Source: Xestospongia bergquistia (taxonomy: Eukaryota; Porifera; Demospongiae; Haplosclerida; Petrosiidae). Taken from it: 64,000 nt of DNA. Location: NCBI GenBank assembly GCA_963965975.1, contig OZ014411.1, positions 20,488,446 through 20,552,445 of the forward strand, written 5' to 3'. Numbering within the stretch: position 1 is the first letter of the stretch; every line of letters starts with the position of its first letter. Both the position numbers and the translations under genes were made by a program. The notes below the pieces were generated by a model. The model was not told the origin of the DNA, did no database searches, and worked only from the letters and a program-made list of their open reading frames with translations. Below are positions 40,910-51,601 of the stretch, piece by piece.

Positions 40910-42480
40910 TATTCTTGTCTTCTTCAGGCACATTATTAGACCCTCCCCCACCAGTTCCTTCCTCAACAACTTCCTCCTCAAATCCACCATGATTATCACA
41001 CTATCTGGCCTGTTACTACAAATCTACATTATCTACCTTAACCTCTTCATTGAATATGATCAGCCTGATTAATTAAAATCTCAAACATAAGGCAGTTAAC
41101 AAAGGATGTGGATAATAAAGATGAAAAATATCTTGTATTGTAATTTTACAATGGACGAGACACACCAATTCCAAATGTTCAATTACTCATGAAAGTACAA
41201 TACATATTTTTTGTATATATGCTAAAATCATCATATGGAATTGACAATAGTTTGAGTGTATTTGAATATGAAGAGCATTAATAGACATGTAAAAAGATTT
41301 AGGAAATTTTCATTTGACTGTACTCATTCTTATGTTTTTGGTATCCCTTTCTGCCAACTCTGAAGAAAAATGGTACAATTATGTTGTTACATGCTCATTT
41401 GCTTCTGCAAGTACTTTGAACTCTTGACTAAAAAATAAAGAACCATTGTCTGTTACAAGTTTGCAAGGTAGTCCATGTGTTGGAAAATACAATCCTGAGT
41501 TTCTTAAAGTTTTGGTCGTGGTTATTGACTTTATGAACATCCATCCATTTGGAATGAGTATTAACTAACATGAGAAACGTATATATCATGAATGGTGCTG
41601 CAAATCTAAATGCAGTCAACTCAAAGGCTGAGTAGGTCACATCCAGGGTACTACTGGGGGTGAGGAGCATGACTCTCGATAAACAATTCAGTTTTGATGG
41701 CTTCAGTCTCATTATCCATCTTGGACATTAAACATACAACCTAGCCAAAGTCTTCATTTTATTTGTGCCAGGATGGGTTTAACATAATTCCTGTAAGATA
41801 CCATTTCGACATGATGTCAGTATGACAAACAGAGAGCACCACAATACACAGCCTAGTAGGACACTTAGTTCACGCTGTCTTATGGAAAATGGAGACATGT
41901 CTTCCTCACCCACACTAGCTGGCCAAGCTGACAAAGTATATTTTCAAACTTTTGATATATAATACTATATCTTAAATTCTTAATCAGTTTATTCTCTTAT
42001 AATAACTGCATCTAATAATGTTGTATAGATGAAGTCATCTAAGATATTTGCTTATTCTCACTACATAATAAGTGAAAACAGTTTGTGGTCAAGACTCAAG
42101 AGTGAATGGTCTACAATAGAGGTAATTATGGAATTATTAGTACCAAAAATAAGTAATTCTTCCTTTTCTAGTTGAGATCACTTCCTTTCAGTCATAGTTA
42201 AAGTTATCAATGCACATTCTACTGGATAATCAGTGTCATCATCCATTGTGTGTGAGAGAACTGCCCCAGTATCATACATAGGTTGAATTGTCACAAGTTA
42301 GGTTTTGAGTGATCATAATGAACAAGTAATGAGTCAACTTGTATAGCATTGTCTGCTATTTCAAATGCCAAATCTTGACTGGTTGTCCACCACTATCATA
42401 ATTGTTTATTTCTTTTCTTTCGTGAACACCTAGGTATGAGGCTAATGTGTTGTATGTTTTGAACATTTAGTAATATTATT
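40910..42480 (-). mobile_element. Second Gypsy/Ty3-like retrotransposon relic (pol 3' part)
   Basis: Minus strand, in order: RT/RNase H connection near 42350-42170 (DSLLVHYDHSKPN; then GAVLSHTMDDDTDYPVE in shifted frames), integrase zinc-binding region near 41830-41720 (HPGTNKMKTLARLYV), integrase core near 41610-41360 (THSKWMDVHKV; THGLPCKLVTDNGSLFFSQE with the second catalytic Asp in TDNG; then SSELAERDTKN), and an acidic C-terminal tail ending near 40910 (FEEEVVEEGTGGGG). Several stops and frameshifts; no LTR was identified. Inactive. Confidence 0.75.
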
Positions 42481-43748
42481 AGAGAACAGTAATCACTCAC
42501 ATCCTTTGACAGTCTTCTTGAATATTTCCTATTTCATTTAATCTGATCTAGTAATAAAATACAATAAATTATATGGCACAATACAGTAAACAATAATAAA
42601 TTAGAGGAAGTTAATAATAATAATAATAAACCATTACATACAATATAGTCAACTTATTAATAGATGTAAATTTTATTGTATAAATTGACATGAGATATAA
42701 TTGTTGTGTTTACTTCCTGTTTAATTATCACAAAATTAATTAATTTTGCATGTCATATACTTAATAAAAATTTAATTCCAATGAAAACATAAGGTAAACG
42801 ATATCAACATGGTAAAAATTACAGCCAGTGTAGTAATTGGCATAATATACATTGTTTTAAATTGTTACTTAACTCAATGTAGTTTTTTATTGAATTGTTT
42901 GCCTTTAAAATTTGCTAATTCATTAGAAATTTTAGTATAATAGTCTGTAGTACTTAATAGAACAATTTGGTAGTTCTAATCCACAGACACAGTCTTATAT
43001 AATACACTACATATTAACCTGAATATAATACTTTGTTGTCATTTCATAACATTGTAATTAAACACTGATATTAAAGAACAAGTTTGTCTATTTATACTGT
43101 ATCAAAAATTATTTTAAACTTTATATTAGCATATTGTTCACTTCATTGTCAAAATTAAATAGATTTCATGTATAGTTCATAATATACACGGTAACATTGT
43201 GACATATACACATACATGACATTTTATCCATGTACATGCATACTATGGTAACCATGGATTGATATATAATGTACAATAGGGTGGCAACATAGCTGTATGG
43301 ATACATTGTGTCTATGTATATACTGTAGTAACCATGTACAACTGTACACTGTAACCTTAGGTTGGCAAATGTATACTCAGCTACATGAATAAACACTATC
43401 CATGTACATACCATGGTAATACAATGTAACTTTGGGTTGGTAAATGTGTATTTAGTTACATGGATACATTGTAATCCAGCATATCACTAACAGGTTGTTT
43501 GCATTACTTATCCCAAATAAATTAATACATAATTAGAGAAGTGACTCAAAGGCTATGAAAATATTACATATACAAAAAACACACACTAATACTTAAATGT
43601 GCTTTGAAATCATTGATACTTTCAAAATGTCTAAGTACAAACACAAAGTATTGTATATGGTTAAGTGTTCGAAGCACTTGCAAAAAATGGTTAAGTTAGC
43701 TTAATGCTTAAATTATAAATGACATAAGAGTTTCTTGTGTTAGTGCAG
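42481..43748. other. Intergenic with a degenerate short tandem repeat
   Basis: (AAT)n at 42611-42630. At about 43186-43470 there is a loose repeat of roughly 75-80 bp (GTAACCTTAGGTTGGCAAAT at 43351, GTAACTTTGGGTTGGTAAAT at 43425). No gene recognised. Confidence 0.5.
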
Positions 43749-43924
43749 GATATGCTCATATGGGCCTTAGCAATGGTTCAATATACACATGTGGCAAAGG
43801 TTCAGATGGTGCCTTGGGACATGGGTATGACCTATCTGACAAACTGTATCCAACAATAGTTGAAGCATTGATCATTCCACATGGTTTTGACATTAGTTGT
43901 TGTATTCACTTGGGGTCGTCCTAG
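43749..43924 (+). pseudogene. Orphan exon encoding one RCC1 repeat
   Basis: After a GTGCAG acceptor the frame reads YAHMGLSNGSIYTCGKGSDG, ALGHGYDLSDKLYPTIVEAL and IIPHGFDISCCIHLGSS-stop. The G-x-IYTCGKGSDGALGHG core is the classic RCC1/HERC blade motif. Only one blade is seen and no neighbouring RCC1 exons were found, so it is a captured or left-over exon. The stop may be a decay change or lie beyond an unseen donor. Confidence 0.6.
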
Positions 43925-44166
43925 AAAATTATTGATTTCTTGTTCATATTACTACACAACAGTAACATACATGTGATTACTCAGAGTGGGACTGTTAAGA
44001 TTTTGTATCTATTATTAATTTTTAAAATTAATTTTATTTAAAATTTTAATGTCAACAAACAATAAAAAGAGTTAATAATATAACACATCAAGACATATTA
44101 ACATATATCATACTATCATTGATGATGTAGTAAAAAAGCCATACAAATTGTAATTAGCTATAGTTT
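43925..44166. other. Intergenic, nothing recognised
   Basis: Short AT-rich stretch between the RCC1 exon and the SH3 pseudogene. Confidence 0.5.
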
Positions 44167-44823
44167 TCATCTTAGTTTAACATAGTTTGTTGGAAAAATA
44201 CCCACTCTATCATCTATTCTTCCTTCCTACCAATTGTTCTGACTATCCATTAGAGTAATCACTTGAATGACTTGACCTTTATGAAATTCAAGGTCACATT
44301 TCATCTCAGCTCGGAAGTTGTACAGAGCAATAACTTGAGGAAGCTGGTCCCAATTGGCCTCTTTAGAAAGAGCATATTTATATACTTTTCTTTTTGTAGA
44401 TTTTCTCACTGTTGGTGATTTATCGGTGCTACCAGACTTTAGTGTTACACTTGGCTTGAAACAATTAAGAATGAAAGGTTTTTGTGGTGAGTGTGTGGCA
44501 GTATAAGAATCTGCTCTAGGTCTTTGAATATTATCATCATTGTCATAACTAGTGAATGATGGTGAAGAAAGTGGTGGATTTGAGGTAGATGTTGAAACAG
44601 ATGGCTTTCTTGGTTTTGAATGTGGAGCAGGGTTCCTCATCATCTCCTCCTAAATAGTTGCTTGTTAAATCTTTGGCAGCAGCATCTGTAGCTCCTTTTA
44701 CGACTGCTTCAGTAGCTGAACGTCCTGTTTCTGATTGAGCAAACTTTTTGCCAGCTTTTGCTGCTCCAAAGCCTACTTTTTAGATGCAAATACACCATAG
44801 AAACCACCCTCTGACTCCATCAT
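44167..44823 (-). pseudogene. SH3-domain protein, broken
   Basis: Minus strand. An Ala/Lys-rich segment (GAAKAGKKFAQSETGRSA; KGATDAAAKDLTSNYLGG) leads to a Ser/Pro-rich linker and an SH3 domain: ALYNFRAEMKCDLEF, then KGQVIQVITLMDSQNNW. Where SH3 domains have a second Trp there is TAG (44227-44229); the same frame continues for 20 codons with EGRIDDRVGIFPTNYVKL, the normal SH3 end, to a TGA at 44167-44169. Two further frameshifts are needed, near 44780 (ASKK/VGFG) and near 44628. No introns interrupt the homologous stretch, although a TTTCATACAG acceptor lies just before the ATG. Could be a retrocopy or a recently broken gene. Confidence 0.75.
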
Positions 44824-44889
44824 CTGTATGAAAGTAGAAACTATTGTAACATCATTTTTATGATAAATATTATTGAGCTAATACAGGCA

Positions 44890-45115
44890 GCTTGCAAGAT
44901 AGTTCATTTAAGGCATCCTACCCGCCATTTGATATGTTTACTCCCTTCGGTTTAGTCTCGTCCACAGACTCCACTTCCCCCGAACAGTCTGGGGACGAGA
45001 TACGGTCACGTCTACTCTCTAATCTCCACCCATTAAAGTCTAACCACGTGCAAAAGAGCTGGCATGTGAAGGCTGTCATTAGCTGAGCAAATAGCTGAAG
45101 TTAGTGATCCACTGT
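44890..45115. promoter_or_regulatory. GC-richer block between divergent loci, with imperfect hairpin
   Basis: Higher GC than the surroundings, between a minus-strand and a plus-strand locus, so a candidate bidirectional promoter. It contains an inverted repeat with 15-bp arms, one mismatch (44956-44970 and 44986-45000, TCTCGTCCACAGACT). The frame at 44892-45086 has no recognisable domain and is not called as a gene. Confidence 0.35.
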
Positions 45116-45122
45116 CTTCCAG

Positions 45123-46211
45123 ATGATTTTGAAGTCGATATTGCTAAATGCTAACGTGTGCGACTATAGCGAGGATGGTAATGACACTGATGCACAAAGA
45201 TCAATACGCGCCATGATTTTAGATAAAGATAACACACGATACAAAGGCTGTGCTATTTCAAGACATCATCTAGAGCAAGAGTGGGGAATAGTGTCAGGTA
45301 AATTTATATTTCCTCTTGTGTTTCTAAATCTTAATAAAGTGACTATAGTGATAAAATGAGTGTTGTACATGTACAAAAGAGCTTTGTGTAATTGTCATGC
45401 TTTTCTCTTCGATTTGTTAACAGATTTACTAAATATTTGTATTCATTATAACATGATGAACTGCTAAATCACATTTGGAAATTAAAATTTAGTAACTTGC
45501 AGAGCATTAATAACAAGATATTAATTGAAAAATTATTCTATAATTGTTTTGGAAGATACTGGGACTGAATAGAGCTAGTCTAGTGAGTTCAGCTCCTTCA
45601 ACACAAACTCAAATGTACTGAGAAAGGACAAACAAACAGTAGGAAACCTCTAAAGAATAATTTGTTTTTGTATTAGACCAAAAGCAGTTTACAGCCACAC
45701 CCAACTATCTATAGACTAATGTTGTTTTCTCAGGTACAGGTTAAAGCTAAATGTTGATGATAATATTATATGTGCACTACTAAACCTCTCTATTCAAAGG
45801 GACTGGTCTTGTCAAGCTACACTAGAGCTGTATAGATGTGGTGAAATATTTCTGTAATTTTCTAAATTATCCTTATTACCAAGTGAAAGTCTGCCTTTAC
45901 TATACAGTCTTACAACACTAATAATGTGTAGTGGACATTAAAACATATACAATAATTAGTGTGTATTACATAAGTAGATTTAACTAATAATTTATAAAAT
46001 GTATTTCTATTTTTAACTTATGTTGATGTTACTTTCAGATAAATCAAATGATGAGGCATGTGATGAACCTGATGCTGCCATTGTGTCATCTAAAAATGAA
46101 GAAGAGGAGGACAAGATCTCTTTATTATCTGAAGAAGAGTCTAGTCAACACCCTGACACTCAACCAATGTTTAAGTCCACTGGTTTAGATTTAACTTCTG
46201 AAGATAGCTAA
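45123..46211 (+). CDS. Two-exon gene for a small acidic protein (unrecognised; possibly decaying)
   Basis: Exon 1 45123-45297 (ATG start; GTAAATTT donor, phase 1) joins exon 2 46039-46211 (TTTCAG acceptor) in frame, the G plus AT making Asp. About 115 residues: MILKSILLNANVCDYSEDGN, a middle with ISRHHLEQEWGIVS, then a strongly acidic C-terminus (SSKNEEEEDKISLLSEEESS). A further coding-like stretch lies in another frame at 46212-46249 (ANDIVKGNAVKHQL, GTAAG donor) and 46665-46792 (SLLDD; then IKLHKSLVLLYQLPPPDTAP; GTGAGT donor). The phase across that intron fits, so the original protein was longer and has been frameshifted at least twice. Family not recognised. An alternative start cannot be excluded because TCTTCCAG just before the ATG looks like an acceptor. 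Confidence 0.45.
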
Positions 46212-46664
46212 TGATATTGTCAAAGGAAATGCTGTAAAACATCAACTAAGTAAGAATATTTGAAATGTATATATTCTTGTGATATGGTATGTGGATGTAG
46301 TCTCATCTTAAACGTTCTTTGTAAGTCATATTAAAGCTTTTTCTTGTTTTTCCTTGACTCATTGTTCCTTTTACCTTATAAGACATTTTCAAGTTTCAAA
46401 ACCTTTTTGTTTCAGTTACAGAACACACATGTGAACGATATACAAACTTGTTGATGTCACGTACCTTTGCAACACAAAGAACGTCATTTTCTTTTGTTTT
46501 AATACTTTCTTGTGAAGTTGTTGTATAGTTTTGGATATTTAAACATTGATACAAGGGTTATTGAATAGTGCAACTATTAACATATTGATAGCCTGAGATA
46601 TAACATTTATTTATTGGGTCAAACTTAACTTAAACAAAGTACAACTTACTTTTTCTTTATTCAG

Positions 46665-46792
46665 GTCTATTGGATGATTGTTAGAAGGTCATATTAAACT
46701 TCACAAGTCTCTAGTTCTATTGTATCAACTCCCTCCACCTGATACTGCACCTCTATTTCTTACTAATGACACTCAGAGTATAGTTAATAATG
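46665..46792 (+). CDS. Downstream exon-like segment of the 45.1-kb gene
   Basis: Between TTTATTCAG and GTGAGTG; encodes SLLDD, a frameshift or stop, then EGHIKLHKSLVLLYQLPPPD and TAPLFLTNDTQSIVNN. The proline-rich reading frame and splice signals suggest a real or formerly real exon. Confidence 0.4.
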
Positions 46793-47062
46793 GTGAGTGT
46801 AAATATGTTGACATGTTCTTGTGACTAACATTTGAAGGTAATGATATGTTTGAATTGAAATCAATGTATTGTTCTCTGTTACATTAAGTCTATTAATTGT
46901 ATGTACTATACTCTGTCTAAATTGAGAAGAACCACCCAGACATGTAATTAACTTTGCTGTTTTACGTGCTATCCACATGGGACTTATACCAATCAATTCA
47001 GCGTAGAAACATGCATTTTATATATAAAATTTGGGTCTCTAGTTCTACAAGAAAATAGCAAA

Positions 47063-47446
47063 CTATAAAACTTCATACATTTTCAATGGCACACCTTTCA
47101 CATACTTCAAATTGTGCACCTTTGAGGATTTAGCAAATAACAAGTTTTGCCTTAAGATCAGCCGTCTGTCACATGGAGATTCAAAAATTACAGTTCTAAT
47201 TATACGAACAGATGTTTTATTATAACAATTATTATTACTTAAATAATAATCTGTTGTCTTTTTGCGATTTAAGGGAGCTATAAAGCCACCAAGGTTCTGA
47301 AAAAAACTTTTAACAAAGAAGGAAGACTGATAATGTCTAGATTTATTTGTTGTCAGAACATCAGAAATTCTTGTGGCATCTGAGGTTCGTTGTGGAAACC
47401 CTTGAGTCTGTTTATTCCTGCTGAATTTCTTGAAATAGTCAAACAT
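47063..47446 (-). CDS. Hypothetical 127-residue frame
   Basis: ATG at 47446, stop at 47063. Basic N-terminus (MFDYFKKFSRNKQTQGFPQR) and FFQNLGGFIAPLNRKKTTDY; no domain recognised, no splice partners found. It lies just outside the 60-bp repeat array. It may be a transposon-borne zinc-finger-less fragment or chance; the length is above the local background for this AT-rich DNA. Confidence 0.3.
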   Translation of the reverse strand: MFDYFKKFSRNKQTQGFPQRTSDATRISDVLTTNKSRHYQSSFFVKSFFQNLGGFIAPLNRKKTTDYYLSNNNCYNKTSVRIIRTVIFESPCDRRLILRQNLLFAKSSKVHNLKYVKGVPLKMYEVL

Positions 47447-47618
47447 TCACAACAATCTCCTTTGTTTGTGACCTCAGTTTCTTTCCCTTTGGCATCTTCA
47501 TGAACATGAGAGAAAATGGATGTGAACAACTAATGAATAAACTTAAAATGTACTACATTGGTAATTGGGAGAGGAAACATATCACCTTACATTCCATGTC
47601 TAAAGCACCTTTTTTTAA

Positions 47619-47937
47619 TGAGGGGCTTTTCTCATAATTTTAGCAAATTTAGTAAGTACTGTGGAAATCACTAAATTTTAAACATGCTAATGTTTTCACT
47701 TCATAAGTTAACTGAGTGCACTAAAATTTGAATATGATAACGTTTTCACTTCATGAGTTAATAAAATATGATATAATTGCTAAAATTAGAACATGTTACT
47801 GTTTTCCTTTCATGTGCTAACTAAGTGGGACATAATCACTAAAATTTGAATATGCTAAAGTTTAACTTCATATGTTAACTAAGTGTGATATAGTCATTAT
47901 AATTTGGATTTGCTAACATTTTCACTTCATAAGTTAA
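47619..47937. repeat. About 60-bp tandem repeat, left block
   Basis: Five or so units with period about 50-60 bp, landmark TTTTCACTTCATAAGTTAACT then GTGTGATATAATCACTAAAA. Ends at a TTAA (47934-47937). A matching block continues at 60718. Confidence 0.85.
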
Positions 47938-48388
47938 CCCTTTGAACATGAAGGGCATATATTTATACATGTGAGATTAGTTGTAAAAATCATATTTTTA
48001 TAACCAGCTGAGAATTATCATTATTGATAAAATAGGAGTGTTTGTGGCTTTAGAGTTTTGATTATTGTGCTTTGATCTTTTTACACTATTTTTATCTTCT
48101 TTCTTCTGCACAACACAAAAAAGTTGTCTAGAAAGGAAGTGTTATAGTGCTGCAGGAAGGTGTAGCAATTGTGCTATTAATGATACAAGCATGAGATTTG
48201 GCAAGAATGTTTAAAAGTTCATAGGATCATATTTAGATATAGGGACAACTTGGATTTGCCCATGCATAAAAAATATTACAGCTGCATTACTTTAATACTT
48301 AACGCATATGTGCAATTAATTTGAAAATCAAGAAATTAATTTTTTAAAAGTTATATGTACATGTAATATTATTTCATATCTTTACAAA

Positions 48389-50257
48389 TTAGTCAGCACA
48401 AAGTCCACCACAGTTACAAAGAGCAGTGCACTGCAGAGCAGCTCTTTGACACTTACAACGTCCCCTACAACCTTTCTTGCATTGGCAGTGTATCAGTTCC
48501 CTACAAGCTTCTGAAGCTTCTGGTAGAGTTAGGTTCCCACCCTCCATCAACTTTCTTGTTCCAGCCCCATTCATTTGGTGATGGAAGATTCTGAACTGCA
48601 GTTGTCATCTGAGCCCAGCAGTGACCAGCTTGGTATGTCACCCCTTTGATATCTAGGATGAGTGCAGCCTGTGTAGGGAGGAGTCCATCAATTGCTCTAC
48701 CTTTCTGCGTAAACAAGTGCTTCCTAGCTTCATTGACACTTTACTGACTGCTTGTTTGATCATATAACAGAACCACAAATCTTTCTAACTTTTCTAGAAC
48801 TTCCTCAACGGTTTCTGTACATAGAGCAGAAACTAAAGCACAGAATGCAGAGGTTACATGTTGATATGCTTTGAAATTTGAAATGCCCAAGACACGGTCA
48901 TATGATACGCTCAAACCTAGCTCATGCAAAGTGTTGACTAGTTCATGCTTTCGAGTTTTAGTGTGAATCATTACACTAATTACTACATTAGTAGATAGGC
49001 AGTGGTGTCTCCCACTCTTGGTTATGCCTAAAAGTGCTCGTTGCTGCTCGACGTCGAATAAAGCTGTTGTACATCAGCAACTGTGCAATGGTTAGGATTG
49101 GTTGAGGCATTGATGATGCACTTGACTGCACTTCAATGTTTGGCCCATTTATTGTCATAGCAATCAAAGCCAAAAGATGTTGGTATAGATTCTTCCTGAC
49201 ACTTCGGTCCAAATGAGCCACTGAAATTGTTCTTCATCTTAAACATATCTCTTCTCACTATGTTAGCAGCCATGGCAAGATGAATGGCATCTGTATCAGC
49301 ATCGTGATCACATGCTTTACTCAAAGCTAACCCAATATCTTCTTTGAAAGCAAGCATCACATCTTGACCCTTCTTGTGTGCCTCCATGTCTTGAAAGTAA
49401 CTTAGAATTCTGTCTTTCAGCTTGGTAGAATGGATGCGTCCAACTATGTCAGTCCCAAGTTGTGTCAGGCTTGTACTGTAGAGGTTCACCAGATCCTTAA
49501 GCTTAAAAATTGGTGCAATGAGAGTATCCATTCGACAATCTTCTATGTACGACATTAGCTCTGCAAAAGCAATACCTTCATTGACTTCATCTATATTGTT
49601 TGTAGGTGGATTTTTTTCCCGTGCTCTGTTATACAGAAAAACAAGACATTCTAGATGGTAAGAAGCATCTTGTGCAATTAAGTCTCATGCACTCAATTTT
49701 ACAAGTAGTTGTTCATCTTGTAATATTGTGGCACACTGACAAACTTTTAGATCAATGCCAAATGTTGAAGCTCTTCTCAATGTTTCTCCACCAGATGCTG
49801 GTTTGTTACAATAAAAGCAAGTTTCAATTGAAGGGCAGGATGCTTGTTCTATACTCTTCCTAGTAAACCTTTTCTTAGAGCTAGTGGTGCATTCGGCATC
49901 AGTAGGTCTTGTTCTTTTTGGTGCTCTTTGTAACTGAGTTCTGTTGTACTGTAGTCTACACGAGTCATGCCATTTGCCTTTGTGCTGTTTCAATGTTGTC
50001 TCAATCCCCTCACCATCATCAAGTCGAGTCAAATCTAGTGATTTTGGCAAACAACCTATATCACTAAATCCCTGTAGTAGGTCAGCAATAGTTGTGTAGC
50101 CAGCTCCTTGCTGATCACGTGTAGACTCAGCTGGGCACCGAAGGACCTCTGTAGTGACTTCCCGGCATAAAATGCATTTGTTCCAATCCGTTTGTAGTTT
50201 CTCCTCGAGCTTATCTGATGTTGTGCTACCATCCATTATTTTGTAAGCCTTTGCCAT
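48389..50257 (-). pseudogene. CXC-domain (tesmin-like) repeat-family protein, broken
   Basis: Minus strand from ATG 50257. N-terminal zinc-binding-like pattern WNKCILCREVTTEVLRC, then IADLLQGFSDIGCLPKSLDL, KWHDSCRLQYN and CFYCNKPASGGETLRRASTF; the middle is ELMSYIEDCRMDTLIAPIFK and DRILSYFQDMEAHKKGQDVM; the end is IHCQCKKGCRGRCKCQRAAL and CTALCNCGGLC, a TSO1/tesmin-type CXC motif. Damage: TGA at 49685-49687, frameshift near 49170, frameshift near 49000, in-frame TAA near 48738-48743, frameshift near 48540. It resembles a multi-copy family of uncharacterised proteins in sponges and cnidarians (from memory, not searched), so it is probably transposon-borne. Same strand as the DDE-like gene at 53-60 kb. 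Confidence 0.7.
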
Positions 50258-50774
50258 TTTCTGACTAAATAATAGGGAAAGCTTTTATTTGGAGCTGTTT
50301 TGGGCTAAATTTGTGACTTACATGGAACCTTTAGACCTTTCTTCTTTGTTAAGAAATACAAATCAGAGTTCAAATCTCTTCTCAGCTGCATGCAATAGCA
50401 GGTGGAATGATCAATAGACTGTGCAATAACACTGATTATTATCTAAAGGTGCAATTTTTTGATCTTTAAAGTTGGATAGGTGTTAAATACAAAATGGGAA
50501 GAATTTGGAATGTCCCTATATCTAAAAATCTTGCTAATGATGTCTTCTAACAGCTCACAAAACTTTATGCTTGTATCATAAATAGCACAATTTTTATAAG
50601 AATTTGCACATAACTGCTACACTATATACCACCTGCCTTTTCATAACACAGAAATTAATGTGTAAACTATTCTAGTCAATTCACTTAAAGTTCTATAAAT
50701 GAAAAAGAACAATAGAATATATAGGATTGGTGAGCAAATAGACTGAAGGATGAGTGGATAAATGAAACAGTGTG
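50258..50774. other. Upstream flank of the CXC pseudogene
   Basis: No gene recognised; AT-rich. Confidence 0.5.
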
Positions 50775-50779
50775 TGTAT

Positions 50780-51078
50780 GAATGAATAGACATTGTATAG
50801 ACTGGGACATGACCAAAGTAACTGACAGATATACTTGTGTAGTGTACTTATACAGGTGGTATGTAGTGTAGCAGTTATGTGCAAATTCTGTATGAATGAA
50901 TAGACATGGTATAGACTGGGGCATGACCAAAGTAACTGACAGATATACATGTGTAGTGTACTTATACAGGTAGTATGTAGTGTAGCAGTTATGTGCAAAT
51001 TCTGTATGAATGAATAGACATGGTATAGACTGGGGCATGACCAAAGTAACTGACAGATATACTTGTGTAGTGTACTTA
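50780..51078. repeat. 114-bp tandem repeat, 2.6 copies
   Basis: Starts at 50780, 50894 and 51008 (GAATGAATAGACATGGTATA) with exact 114-bp spacing and only a few differences. 114 is a multiple of three, so overlapping minus-strand frames show a 38-residue repeat; not taken as a gene. Confidence 0.95.
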
Positions 51079-51601
51079 ATCAACCACCCTTTATTTTTCA
51101 TACTATGATAGAACTTTATCTGACAACCAATTACTACTTATTAGCAAAACAATTGAATATCAGTGACAACATTAATCCAGCCTATATAGATGATACAATA
51201 ATTAAATTTAGTTCTAACACTCATTGCTTGCCCAGAAGAAAATATTTTATGACATCAAAGACCTTCGTTGTAATGTCTGCAATAGAGAAATCTATTATGA
51301 TAACAATTGTATGATAGTAACATTATAGTGTGTAATTTATCTGTTACATATCCAATGTTGTTCAAAATAATTAAAATTAAAATTATGGTTATAATTTGAA
51401 TAAATTGTATTACTTCTAAATAAAAGTAGAGTATAGTACACTTAACAAAACAGTTTGCAACAAGTCAATATCTTTTTTAGCTTCATACTTCCATAGAAAC
51501 TTAATGTCAGGATAATCATAATGAAGACAAATATTGTTAAACTATTATCTGTAACAGTTTGAAAATAAAAGACTAATAAGCAATAGTACCTATACGTATA
51601 C
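51079..51601. other. No gene recognised
   Basis: AT-rich stretch between the 114-bp repeat and the 51.6-kb exon; frames at 51063-51314 and 51442-51630 have no domain pattern. Confidence 0.5.

Noticed and set aside
43660..43690. GTTCGAAGC segment resembling a tRNA T-arm
   Set aside because: No acceptor, D- or anticodon-arm pairing around it.
44892..45086. 64-residue plus-strand frame in the GC-richer block
   Set aside because: No domain and no splice link to the 45123 exon; it contains the imperfect hairpin, so it is more likely regulatory or repeat sequence.
46784..46996. Minus-strand 70-residue frame
   Set aside because: No recognisable domain; overlaps the donor side of a plus-strand exon candidate.
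50685..51101. Minus-strand frames with a 38-residue internal repeat
   Set aside because: Explained by the 114-bp tandem repeat; no domain, no splice or start context.
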